In this document: positions 15,532 through 24,419 of the stretch, in pieces
Layout: every line of letters starts with the position of its first letter
Position numbering within the stretch: position 1 is the first letter of the stretch
NCBI RefSeq assembly: GCF_024753285.1
Contig: NZ_JANUGW010000006.1
Location: forward strand, 1-64,000
Source of the DNA: Massilia pinisoli
GTDB taxonomy: Bacteria > Pseudomonadota > Gammaproteobacteria > Burkholderiales > Burkholderiaceae_D
Reading direction: 5' to 3'
DNA: 64,000 nucleotides
The notes under the pieces: model-generated
Seen by the model: only the letters and a program-made list of their open reading frames with translations
The model's database searches: none
Told to the model about the DNA's origin: nothing
Made by a program: the position numbers and the translations under genes

Positions 15532-18500
15532 TCACTGGCGTGCCCCGCCTTGACTATAGTCTTCCACCAGGCGCAGCACGGCCTTCGATTGGTAGCCCCT
15601 GGCCAGCGCGCTCAACCGGTTGGCGAACGGCCGGTAGCGTCCGTCCAGCGCAGCCAGCCGCTCGGCTTGCGCGACGATGTCCTGCATGTGGCCCGAGCGT
15701 GCGAGCTGGAGCAGCACTTCCATCTCGGCGGCGGGCGGCGCCACGATGGGCCCCTCGGCCGGCAGTGCGGCCGGCTTTTCCGCGCCATACGTCCATTCCA
15801 GCTGCAGCAGCCGGGCGATGTGCTCCAGCAACCGGTCCGTGTCGAGCGGCTTCGGCAGGAAGGCATCCATCCCGGCCGCCAGGCATTCCTCGCTGTCGCT
15901 CGTCGACACGCTGGCCGACAGCGCGATGACCGGCAAGCCGCGGAACGCCTCCTGCCGGCGCAACCGGCGCACGACTTCCAGGCCGTCCAGCCGCGGCATG
16001 GCGACGTCCAGCAGCACGAGGTCGGGCCGCAGGCGTTGCACCTGGGCCAGCGCGGCCTCGCCGTCGGCCGCCTCGGCGACCTCGAAGCCGAGCGACGTCA
16101 GCAGGTCGGTCGCCACCGCCCGGTTCTCGGCGACGTCGTCGACGACCAGCACGGTCCGGCGCGGGCCCGTATAGCCGGTCACGGTGCGAGAGACGGCCGC
16201 GGCCGTCAACGCCTGCACCGGCGGCGCCCGCACGTCGAAGCGGAACGTGCTGCCCCGGCCGAGGTCGCTGTCGACCCGGATGTCGCCAGCCATCAGGCGC
16301 ACGTACTGGCGGCTGATCGTCAGGCCCAGGCCCGTGCCGCCCAGGTGCCGCCGCACGTCGCCGGCCTGCTCGAACGGCTCGAAGATCGTGTCCAGCTGGT
16401 CGGCCGCGATGCCGATGCCGGTGTCGCGCACCTCGAACGCGAGCCGGTCGGGCGGCACGAAGCGCACCTGCAGCGTGACCTGGCCGGCGTCGGTGAACTT
16501 GACGGCGTTGGACAGCAGGTTCAGCAGGACCTGGCGCAGCCGCTTCTCGTCGACCCGGACCCAGGCCGGCAGGTCGGGCGCGAGGTCGCATACGAGGTGC
16601 AACTGTTTTTGCGCCGCTTTCACGCCCACGATGTCCGCGATGGTCTGCACGAAGCGGGCGAGGGGGATGTCGGTGGCGTACAGTTCCATCTTGCCGGCCT
16701 CGATCTTGGCCATGTCGAGGATGTCGTTGATGAGGGTGAGCAGGTGCTCGCCGCTCTTGCGGACGACGTTGACGCCGGCCAGTTGGCGCTCGGTCAGCGT
16801 CGGGTCGCGTTCCAGGATCTGGGCGTAGCCGAGGATGCTGTTCAGGGGCGTGCGCAATTCGTGACTCATATTGGCCACGAAGGCACTCTTGGCGCGGCTG
16901 GCCGTTTCGGCCGCCTCGCGTGCCTGCCGCTCCGCCTCGGCCTGCTTGTGCGCGGACAGGTCCAGCACGAAGGCGACGCCCTGGTCGGGCGCGTCGTCGA
17001 ACAGGACGGCGCCGATCAACACGGGCACGTGGCTGCCGTCCTTGCGCCGGAACGCTTTCTCGTACGGTGTGCACGTCCGCGTCGTGCGCACCTCCTCCAT
17101 TTTTTGCGCGTCGATGGCCTTGAATTCCGGCAGCGTCATGGTTTCCCAGCGCACGTTCCCCGCGAGCAGGTCCGCACGCGAATAGCCGATCATGTGCAGG
17201 AACGCATCGTTGGCGTCGCTGATGCTGCCGTCGACGTCCCAGAAGAAGATGCCGATGATGCTGGACTCCACCAGGCGCCGGATGCGGGCTTCGCGCGCCT
17301 GCAGGCTGGCGTACAAGGTGGCGTTTTCCAGCGAAATGGCCGCCTGCGACGCGAGCAATTCCAGCACGGCCAGGTGGTTGCGCGTGAACGCGCGCGGCGC
17401 GAGGCGGTTTTCCAGGTACAGGATGCCGACGAGGTTTGCCTGTTTCGCGAGGGGGATGCACAGCACCGAGCGCGGCGGCGGCTGCTGGACTCGGAAATAC
17501 GGGTCGTCGGCGAACGGGTGCGGCGCGGCGACGTCGTCCAGCAGCACGTTCTCGCGCACGCGCGCCACGTAGCGCAGCAGCGACTCGGGCAGCGCCGCGG
17601 CGCTGACGGCGGTCCCCCGGAGGATGACGTCGATCCCCGCATGCGTGCCCAGTGCCTCGGCTTCGACCTTGAACCCGTCCGGCGCCGGCAGGATCAGCAG
17701 GCCCCGGTCGGCGCCCGCATGTTCGACGGCGATCCGCATCAGGGTTTCGATCAGCGCGGGCAGCACGATCTCGCGCGACACGGCCTGCGACGCCTTGACG
17801 ACCGTGGCGATGTCCAGCTGCCGGTTCGACGTGTCGCCGGCCAGGCCCTGCGCCGGCGCCAGGTTGCCGGCGGGCCGGGCATGGTGCCGGTCGAGCTGCG
17901 CCACCTTGCCGTCCGCCCCGTAGCGCGCATAGCCGGCACGGGCCTGGCGCAGATAGGTCGCCGCGATCTCCGCGAAGCCACGCGCCCGGTAGAAGTTCGC
18001 CGCCAGTTCGTAGGCCAGCGCTTCGTTCTGCACCATGCCTTGCTCGCGCGCGGCCGCGATCGCTTCTTCGTAATGCCGCATTGCCTCCATGTCGCGCTGC
18101 TCGATGCGGGCGATCTCGGCGGCAACGAGCGCGGCGCGCGTGCGAAAATTGTCCGGGCAGTTCTCCGCCCACGTCGCGATCTGCTGGTGGTGGGCGGCGA
18201 GCGTTTGCCTGAGCACCGGTCTGGCGTCGGCCGGCGCCGTGTCGTAGTGGGCCGCGCTCGCCAGCGCGTCGTAGAAGTGATACTCGGCCAGCTCGAAGAA
18301 CGACGGGAGCGTCCACAGCAGCGTGCATGCGCGCGTAGCGGCATCGATGGCGCCGCGCGCATCGCCGTCGAAGAAGCGGATCTGCAGCTTGCGGATCCAG
18401 TACGAGCAGGTGGACACCGCCAGGTGCGGATCCTGTTCCAGGTGCCGCCGGAAATCGTCTTCGCTGCATGTCGTGCCGGGGGCCAGCTCGAATCGCTGCG

Positions 18501-21500
18501 GCAGCCCGCGCAGCGCGCGCATCAGCATCAGCTGCCCGTTCATCGTGGCGATGACGAGGCCGAGCCGGGTCTTGTGCACAAAAGCGGACAATTGTTCCGC
18601 TTCGCGTTGCACGTCGCCGAGGGATGTACCCTCCGCCAGCCGCAGCGTGATCAGGCAGTTGCAGCAATACGAGGCGTAGACGAGGTTGCCGCTCTCGCGG
18701 GCGGCGTCGAACGCGCGCCGCACGGCGTCGATGCCCGCGCTGACATGGCGCGACCATGGGCTGATCAGGAAGCCGAACCCGAGATAGGTCTGGGCCTTGA
18801 AACGCTGCAGGCCGCGCTGCTCGAGCAGGTCGAAGCCGAGCTTGCCGAAGCGATAGCCGGCCCGGTAGTCGCCGAAGTGCGGACCGAGGACCGTGCCCAG
18901 CGCGACATACGCGAGGCACGAGGCGTCGCTGTTGCCGTGCTCCATGCTGATGTTTGCCATGTGCGCGGCGATCAGCGCGAGCAGGTTCGCATCCGTGTGC
19001 AGCGCCGGCGCCTGGCCCCACATGAGGACTTCCAGGGTGCCGCGCCACGCAGCGTCCGTCATCGGAGGCAGGTCGATGAGGTCTTCGATGGCGCGGTTGC
19101 CGATCCGCTGCCACATCGCGTCGAACTCGCGCCTGACGTCGGCGTCGGTCGGATGCGGCGACCACGCGATGCCGAGGCGGCGCAGGTAGTCGATCACCGC
19201 CAGCACGCTCAGGTCCGGCCGGTCCAGCATCGCGTACAGCGCGGTCTGGGCGCAGGCGACGGCGGCCGCGTCCACGAGGCCGGACGCGCGCTGCGCCAGC
19301 CGTGCCAGCCGTTCTTCCGCCGCGGACGTTGCGCCGGTCAGCGATTCGCATTCGGCCTGCCCGAGTTCGAGGGCGAAGGCCAGCGCATACCGGCTGTCCC
19401 AGCAGTCCGGCGCGAGCAGGCCGCAGCCGGTCGTGAAGAAGCCCAGCGCCGATGCGTACGCGGTGGCCGTCGCGGCGCGCCTGCCCGCCATCAGGTTCAG
19501 TTCGGCCAGGCGCGTCCGTTCGGCGTCCGCCGTCATCAGCGCGGCGCCCCGGTTCAGCTGGCTCACGACGTCGAACACGGCGTCCGCCAGCGCGTCCGGT
19601 CGTGTACGGGCCAGCAGCAGCCGGCCGATGCGCAGGTGCGCGGCCGGCCGTTCGGCGGCGGGGATCAGGGAATACGCGGCTTCCTGGACGCGATCGTGCA
19701 GGAACACATACGTACCGCGCTTGCGCCACACGAGCCCGGCACGGTGCGCTTCCCACAGCGCGCGGTGGCTGGCGTCTTCCGGTTCTCCGCGCACGAGCGC
19801 CAGCGTGGCGGCGTCGCCCGCGTTGCCGAGGCACGCGAGCTGGCGCACGGCGTCGCGGGTCATGTCGGGCAGGCGGGCCAGCTTCGCGACCAGCAGTTCG
19901 ACGACGTTGTCCGTGTAGCCCTTGGCGTGGATGCGCTCGACGTCCCACATCCAGGCCGCCTTGTGCGCGTCGAAGGCGAGCAGTCCCTCGTCGTGCAGTG
20001 CCATGACGAACTGGATCGCGAAGAACGGATTGCCGGCCGTTTTCTCGTGCACGAGCGCCGCCAGCGGCGCGATGGCGCGGCGCGTCCGGTGCAGGGAATC
20101 GGCCAGCAGGTGGGCCACGTCGTCGACCGACAGCGGGGCCAGGACGATTTCCGTGACGTCGATGCCAGCCCGCCGCAGCGCGTCCAGGCGCAGCATCAGG
20201 GGGTGGTCGGGACCGACTTCGTTGTCCCGATAGGCGCCGACCAGCAGCAAATAACGCACCTCGCCCTCGGCGATCAGGCCGTTCAAGATGCGCTGCGTCG
20301 CCGCATCCAGCCATTGCAAGTCGTCGAGGAACAGCACGAGCGGGTGCGCCGGCTGGGCGAACACGCACAGGAAGCGCCGGAACACCCGCTGGAAACGGTT
20401 CTGGGCTTCCAGCGGCGCCAATTCCGGTACCGGCGGCTGTGCGCCGATGACGAGTTCCAGCTCCGGCACCAGGTCGATCATCAGCTGGCCGCACGGATGG
20501 ACGGCGTCCAGCAGCGCCGCGCGCCACCGGCCCAGTTCCGCTTCGCTCGTCCCCAGCAGGCGGTGCACGAGCATCTGCAACGCTTGCGCGAGCGGTGCGT
20601 AGGGAACGTCCCGTTTGAACTGGTCGAACTTGCCGGACGCGAAAAACGCGCGGGGCCCCACGATTTCCCGCTGCAATTCGTTGACGACGGCCGACTTGCC
20701 GATGCCCGCATAGCCGGACACGAGGGCCATCCGGCTGTCGCCCGTCGCGACCACGTGTTCGAACGCGTCCATTAAAGTGCGCACCTGGGCTTCGCGGCCG
20801 TACAGGTGTTCCGGCACGCGCAGCCGGTCCGGGATGTCCTGCCGGCCGAGGCGGAAGGGCCGGATGGCGCCGTGGGCGGCCCATTGCTCCCGGCAGCGGC
20901 GCAAGTCCGCCACGACGCCGGCCGCGGACTGGTAGCGCGCCTCGGGCATTTTCGCGAGCAGCTTCATGACGATGGCCGAGACGGGTTCCGGTACGCCGGG
21001 ACTGCGTACGGCGGGCGGCACGGGCTCGCGGGCGATGTGGCAGTGGATGAGTTCCAGCGGGTCCGCGGTGGCGAACGGCAGTTCGCCGGTGAGCATGCGG
21101 TACAGGATGATGCCCAGGGCGTAGAAGTCGCAGCGCGCGTCGACGGAACGGTTCATGCGGCCCGTCTGCTCCGGCGCCAGGTAGGGCAGGGAACCGGTGA
21201 TGATCTCGGACGGTTCCAGGTCGTGGCGCTCGCTGGGCAGTCGCGATGCGCGCCCGAAGCCGAGGAGGCGTACCTGTTCGCCCTGCACGAGGACGTGGGC
21301 CGGCGCGAGATCCTGATGGATGAGGCCGCTGGCATGCACATGGCCGAGCGCGTCGGCGAGGGAGATGCCGAGTGCGAGGGCGGTGTCCACGGCGAGCGGG
21401 GCGCCGAGGCGGCTGTCCAGCAGGTCGCCGCCGGGATCGTCCAGCAGCAGCACGAGCCGGCCCGCCTCGTGCATCAGGGCACGGGGGCGCACCGCCCAGG

Positions 21501-21684
21501 CCGGATCCAGCTCGGCCCTGAGCGCGTACTCGTGTTCCAGACGCGCCAGCGTCGCGGGTGCCGGGTGCTCGTCCAGGGCGGTCTGCATCAGGAAGGACGT
21601 CGCGTCGCCGGCAAAACCCCGGTAGCAGGCCAGTTCACCATCCTGCCCGAGGACGTCGACGCGTTTCCCGTGAAAGGTAGTCAT
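15532..21684 (-). CDS. Giant hybrid sensor: Ser/Thr pseudokinase, AAA ATPase, GAF, PAS, histidine kinase, receiver
   Basis: Start set at 21684 (MTTFHGKRV), since a TATAAT box lies just upstream; a TTG/ATG pair at 21726/21723 is also in frame. The product is 2050 residues. Domain order: protein-kinase-like head (~10-260); AAA/STAND ATPase with Walker A GYAGIGKS (~320) and Walker B LVLFLDDLQWLD (~450); a long helical TPR-like region (~600-1290); GAF (~1310-1455); PAS (~1470-1580); HisKA with MSHELRTPLN (~1605); HATPase with LLNLLSNAVKF, DTGIGI and GGTGLGL; a receiver with LLLDVAMPRLDG (~1845-1960); and a helical tail. The head lacks the beta-3 Lys, has HQDLAPAH (His130 for Asn) and GFG (Gly142 for DFG Asp), so it is probably inactive as a kinase. 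The histidine-kinase half looks intact. No membrane segment is seen. The ligand is unknown. Confidence 0.88.
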   Translation of the reverse strand: MTTFHGKRVDVLGQDGELACYRGFAGDATSFLMQTALDEHPAPATLARLEHEYALRAELDPAWAVRPRALMHEAGRLVLLLDDPGGDLLDSRLGAPLAVDTALALGISLADALGHVHASGLIHQDLAPAHVLVQGEQVRLLGFGRASRLPSERHDLEPSEIITGSLPYLAPEQTGRMNRSVDARCDFYALGIILYRMLTGELPFATADPLELIHCHIAREPVPPAVRSPGVPEPVSAIVMKLLAKMPEARYQSAAGVVADLRRCREQWAAHGAIRPFRLGRQDIPDRLRVPEHLYGREAQVRTLMDAFEHVVATGDSRMALVSGYAGIGKSAVVNELQREIVGPRAFFASGKFDQFKRDVPYAPLAQALQMLVHRLLGTSEAELGRWRAALLDAVHPCGQLMIDLVPELELVIGAQPPVPELAPLEAQNRFQRVFRRFLCVFAQPAHPLVLFLDDLQWLDAATQRILNGLIAEGEVRYLLLVGAYRDNEVGPDHPLMLRLDALRRAGIDVTEIVLAPLSVDDVAHLLADSLHRTRRAIAPLAALVHEKTAGNPFFAIQFVMALHDEGLLAFDAHKAAWMWDVERIHAKGYTDNVVELLVAKLARLPDMTRDAVRQLACLGNAGDAATLALVRGEPEDASHRALWEAHRAGLVWRKRGTYVFLHDRVQEAAYSLIPAAERPAAHLRIGRLLLARTRPDALADAVFDVVSQLNRGAALMTADAERTRLAELNLMAGRRAATATAYASALGFFTTGCGLLAPDCWDSRYALAFALELGQAECESLTGATSAAEERLARLAQRASGLVDAAAVACAQTALYAMLDRPDLSVLAVIDYLRRLGIAWSPHPTDADVRREFDAMWQRIGNRAIEDLIDLPPMTDAAWRGTLEVLMWGQAPALHTDANLLALIAAHMANISMEHGNSDASCLAYVALGTVLGPHFGDYRAGYRFGKLGFDLLEQRGLQRFKAQTYLGFGFLISPWSRHVSAGIDAVRRAFDAARESGNLVYASYCCNCLITLRLAEGTSLGDVQREAEQLSAFVHKTRLGLVIATMNGQLMLMRALRGLPQRFELAPGTTCSEDDFRRHLEQDPHLAVSTCSYWIRKLQIRFFDGDARGAIDAATRACTLLWTLPSFFELAEYHFYDALASAAHYDTAPADARPVLRQTLAAHHQQIATWAENCPDNFRTRAALVAAEIARIEQRDMEAMRHYEEAIAAAREQGMVQNEALAYELAANFYRARGFAEIAATYLRQARAGYARYGADGKVAQLDRHHARPAGNLAPAQGLAGDTSNRQLDIATVVKASQAVSREIVLPALIETLMRIAVEHAGADRGLLILPAPDGFKVEAEALGTHAGIDVILRGTAVSAAALPESLLRYVARVRENVLLDDVAAPHPFADDPYFRVQQPPPRSVLCIPLAKQANLVGILYLENRLAPRAFTRNHLAVLELLASQAAISLENATLYASLQAREARIRRLVESSIIGIFFWDVDGSISDANDAFLHMIGYSRADLLAGNVRWETMTLPEFKAIDAQKMEEVRTTRTCTPYEKAFRRKDGSHVPVLIGAVLFDDAPDQGVAFVLDLSAHKQAEAERQAREAAETASRAKSAFVANMSHELRTPLNSILGYAQILERDPTLTERQLAGVNVVRKSGEHLLTLINDILDMAKIEAGKMELYATDIPLARFVQTIADIVGVKAAQKQLHLVCDLAPDLPAWVRVDEKRLRQVLLNLLSNAVKFTDAGQVTLQVRFVPPDRLAFEVRDTGIGIAADQLDTIFEPFEQAGDVRRHLGGTGLGLTISRQYVRLMAGDIRVDSDLGRGSTFRFDVRAPPVQALTAAAVSRTVTGYTGPRRTVLVVDDVAENRAVATDLLTSLGFEVAEAADGEAALAQVQRLRPDLVLLDVAMPRLDGLEVVRRLRRQEAFRGLPVIALSASVSTSDSEECLAAGMDAFLPKPLDTDRLLEHIARLLQLEWTYGAEKPAALPAEGPIVAPPAAEMEVLLQLARSGHMQDIVAQAERLAALDGRYRPFANRLSALARGYQSKAVLRLVEDYSQGGARQ

Positions 21685-21709
21685 CTCAGCATCCGAAGCA
21701 CACCAAACG

Positions 21710-21715
21710 ATTATA
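21710..21715 (-). promoter_or_regulatory. Perfect -10 hexamer upstream of the hybrid kinase gene
   Basis: The minus strand reads ACTATATAATCG, giving TATAAT 26 bases before the chosen ATG. No good -35 hexamer is present at 16-18 bases. The box argues that the in-frame TTG/ATG at 21726/21723 lies at or upstream of the transcription start. Confidence 0.4.
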
Positions 21716-21789
21716 TAGTTCATCAATCTGTATAGGTGGGCTCGTTGCCGCCGTGTCGAAACGGCCGCTGCGGGGGATGAGGTGTTTGG

Positions 21790-21795
21790 TAGAAT
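21790..21795 (+). promoter_or_regulatory. -10-like hexamer for mpl operon
   Basis: TAGAAT occurs 37 bases before the mpl ATG in the gap between the divergent hybrid kinase and mpl. A matching -35 is not evident. Confidence 0.3.
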
Positions 21796-21832
21796 CGCGT
21801 ATTCGCTATTTCAACGATCCCTTCGGCACGTC

Positions 21833-23203
21833 ATGCACATCCATATCCTCGGCATCTGCGGCACCTTCATGGGCGGCCTCGCGGTGCTGGCCAAAGAGGC
21901 CGGCCACCGCGTCACCGGGTGCGACGCCAACGTCTACCCTCCGATGAGCACCCAGCTCGAAGCCCAGGGCATCGAGCTGATCCAGGGGTACGGGCCCGAC
22001 CAGGTGAACTTGAACCCGGACCTGTATGTCGTCGGCAACGTGATGACGCGCGGCAATCCGCTCATCGAGGAGATTCTGAACCGCGGCCTGCCGTATGTGT
22101 CCGGGCCGCAATGGATTGGCGACCATATTCTGCGTCACAAATGGGTGCTCGCCGTCGCGGGCACGCACGGCAAGACGACGACGTCGTCGATGCTCGCGTG
22201 GATCCTGGAAGACGCGGGCTATTCGCCCGGCTTCCTGATCGGCGGCGTGCCGCTGAACTTCGGCGTGTCCGCGCGCCTATCCGGCGAAACCGACTCCGAC
22301 TTCTTCGTGATCGAGGCGGACGAGTACGACACGGCGTTCTTCGACAAGCGTTCGAAGTTCGTGCACTACCATGCGCGGACGGCGGTGCTGAACAACCTCG
22401 AATACGACCACGCCGACATCTTCCCCGACATCGGCGCCATCGAGACGCAGTTCCACCACCTCGTGCGCACGGTACCCGGCGTCGGCCGCATCGTCGTCAA
22501 CGGCGACGAGGCGTCGTTGGCGCGCGTGCTGAAGCGCGGCTGCTGGAGCGAAAAGGAAAGCTTCGGCAGTTCCGAAGGTGTCAACTGGAGCCTCGTCGAG
22601 CATCCGGGCGGTTCCAGCTTCGACGTGCTGTTCGACGGCGTGCAGCAGGGCACCGTCCACTGGGACCTGACCGGCCACCACAACCGCAGCAATGCGCTGG
22701 CCGCCATCGCGGCCGCGCGTCACGTGGGCGTGCCGCCCGCGCAGGCGATCGAGGCGCTGGCCCGCTTCCAGAGCGTCAAGCGTCGCATGGAAGTGCGCGG
22801 CGCCGTCAACGGCGTGACCGTGTACGACGACTTCGCGCACCATCCGACGGCCATCGCGATGACCGTGGGCGGCCTGCGCCAGAAACTCGGCACAAGCGGC
22901 AGGATTCTCGCCGTGCTGGAACCCCGTTCGAACACGATGAAGCTGGGCGCGATGAAGGATGCGCTGCCGGGCAGCCTGAAGGATGCCGACCTCGTGTTCG
23001 GCTTCGGCAGCCAGCAGGCACTCGGGTGGTCGCTGGCGGACGCGCTGAAACCGCTGGGCGCCAACGCGCACAGCTTCGACCAGATCGACTACCTCGTGCA
23101 GGCCGTCGTCCAGGCCGCGCAGCCGGGCGATCACATCCTCGTGATGAGCAACGGCGGCTTTGGCGGCGTGCACCAGAAGTTGCTGGAGGCATTGGCGGCA
23201 TGA
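21833..23203 (+). CDS. mpl: UDP-N-acetylmuramate:L-Ala-gamma-D-Glu-meso-DAP ligase (murein tripeptide ligase)
   Basis: Start at ATG 21833 (MHIHILGICGTFMGGLAVLA), the conserved Mpl N-terminus; 17 further upstream codons are open but unlike the family. The 456-residue product has the Mur-ligase P-loop VAGTHGKTTTSSM (~residue 110), FVIEADEYDTAFFDKRSKF, ADIFPDIGAIETQFHHLVRT, LTGHHNRSNALAAIAAA and VYDDFAHHPTAI. Mpl attaches recycled murein tripeptide to UDP-MurNAc, bypassing de novo MurC-E steps. It heads a tightly overlapped operon with yqiA, ubiC and an RNB exonuclease. Confidence 0.95.
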   Translation: MHIHILGICGTFMGGLAVLAKEAGHRVTGCDANVYPPMSTQLEAQGIELIQGYGPDQVNLNPDLYVVGNVMTRGNPLIEEILNRGLPYVSGPQWIGDHILRHKWVLAVAGTHGKTTTSSMLAWILEDAGYSPGFLIGGVPLNFGVSARLSGETDSDFFVIEADEYDTAFFDKRSKFVHYHARTAVLNNLEYDHADIFPDIGAIETQFHHLVRTVPGVGRIVVNGDEASLARVLKRGCWSEKESFGSSEGVNWSLVEHPGGSSFDVLFDGVQQGTVHWDLTGHHNRSNALAAIAAARHVGVPPAQAIEALARFQSVKRRMEVRGAVNGVTVYDDFAHHPTAIAMTVGGLRQKLGTSGRILAVLEPRSNTMKLGAMKDALPGSLKDADLVFGFGSQQALGWSLADALKPLGANAHSFDQIDYLVQAVVQAAQPGDHILVMSNGGFGGVHQKLLEALAA

Positions 23204-23829
23204 GCGGGATCCCGCATCTGCTTTATTTGCACGGCTTCCGCTCGTCGCCGCGTTCGTTCAAGGCGCGCGTCGTGCAGCAGCGGATGGCCGCGGCCGGCCG
23301 CGCCGACCTCCTGATCTGCCCGCAACTGCCGCCGTCGCCGCAGGCCGCGATGGCGCTCGTGCTCACCCTCGTCGAGCGCTATGCTGCAAAGGGCCCGGAC
23401 GAACTCGCCATCGTCGGCTCGTCGCTGGGCGGTTTCTACGCGACGTGGCTGGCGGAACGCTTCGGCTGCCGCGCCGCGCTGATCAACCCGGCCGTCGACC
23501 CGTTGCAAGACCTCGACAAGCACGTCGGCATCACGACGGAGTGGCACACGGGCGAGCCGTTCGAATTCAAGCGCGACTACATCGCCGAGCTGGCGGCGCT
23601 GAAGGTCGGACAGATCACGCGGCCGGAGCGCTATTTCCTGCTGGCCGCCACCGGCGACGAGGTGTTGGACTACCGCGACATGGTTGCGCATTACGCAGGG
23701 GCGCACCAGCACGTCATCGAGGGCAGCGACCACGCCATCTCGGAATTCGAGCAGTATGTCGACGAGGTGCTGGCATTCTGCCTGACGGGGGAAGTACAAG
23801 GCTCGGCCGGATCGGACACGGCAAGGTGA
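23200..23829 (+). CDS. yqiA: YqiA/YcfP-family alpha/beta-fold esterase
   Basis: The ATG overlaps the mpl stop (ATGA, 23200-23203). The 209-residue protein has LLYLHGFRSSPRSFKA, the nucleophile elbow VGSSLGGFYATWLAE (Ser near residue 82), LINPAVDP, and the catalytic Asp/His region ATGDEVLDYRD...GSDHAISEF. This matches the YqiA/YcfP family of small cytoplasmic esterases with activity on short acyl esters in E. coli; the natural substrate is unknown. It is coupled to both mpl and ubiC. Confidence 0.9.
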   Translation: MSGIPHLLYLHGFRSSPRSFKARVVQQRMAAAGRADLLICPQLPPSPQAAMALVLTLVERYAAKGPDELAIVGSSLGGFYATWLAERFGCRAALINPAVDPLQDLDKHVGITTEWHTGEPFEFKRDYIAELAALKVGQITRPERYFLLAATGDEVLDYRDMVAHYAGAHQHVIEGSDHAISEFEQYVDEVLAFCLTGEVQGSAGSDTAR

Positions 23830-24419
23830 GGCCGGCGTCGCTGCGCCGGGCCCGCTGGCTGGCGCATCCGGACGGGGTCGGCGCCCCGGCCGCCATGCGC
23901 GACTGGCTCACGACCCCGGGCTCGCTGACGGCGCGCCTCATCGCGCATAGTGGGCATTTCCGGGTACAGAAACTGCGCCAGGCCGGCAATATGTGCCTGG
24001 CGGACGAAGCGGCCGCGATCGGCCTCGCGCGGCCCCAACGCGTGTGGGAACGCGAAGTGCTGTTGCGTTGCGATGACCGCCCCGTCGTGTACGGTCACAC
24101 GGTCGTGCCGATGAGCGCGAGCGCGAGCGACTGGCCGCTGTTTTCGGCGCTGGGCGAGCGTTCGCTCGGCACCACGCTGTTCTACGATCCGAAGGTCACG
24201 CGCGGCGAGCTCGAATTCGCGCGGCTGCGCCCCGGCCATCCGCTGCTGGCCCGCGTGCACGACGTGCTCGGCATCGACGGCCCGCTGCACGAAACTTATT
24301 TTGCGCGGCGTTGCCTGTATCGCCGCCGCCAGGGCGTACTGCTCGTCACCGAGGTCTTCCTGCCGGCGGTACTCGACCTCGCAGCGCCCGCAACCCACAT
24401 GAATACGAATACAAAATGA
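23826..24419 (+). CDS. ubiC: Chorismate pyruvate-lyase
   Basis: Starts at GTG 23826, which overlaps the yqiA stop (GTGA); the long open frame upstream is the antiparallel shadow of mpl and yqiA. The 197-residue product contains MRDWLTTPGSLTARLIAHSG, RVWEREVLLRCDDRPVVYGH, SLGTTLFYDPKVTRGELEFA and the C-terminal YFARRCLYRRRQGVLLVTEVFLP. It converts chorismate to 4-hydroxybenzoate plus pyruvate, the first committed step of ubiquinone synthesis. The conserved Arg and Glu of the lyase active site appear to be retained (Arg in VLLR, Glu in TEVFLP). Confidence 0.92.
   Translation: MRPASLRRARWLAHPDGVGAPAAMRDWLTTPGSLTARLIAHSGHFRVQKLRQAGNMCLADEAAAIGLARPQRVWEREVLLRCDDRPVVYGHTVVPMSASASDWPLFSALGERSLGTTLFYDPKVTRGELEFARLRPGHPLLARVHDVLGIDGPLHETYFARRCLYRRRQGVLLVTEVFLPAVLDLAAPATHMNTNTK

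Noticed and set aside
15550-20775. 1741-codon plus-strand open frame opposite the hybrid kinase
   Set aside because: High-GC antisense shadow rich in Arg, Val, Gln and His with no domain. The minus-strand frame carries a full multi-domain kinase.
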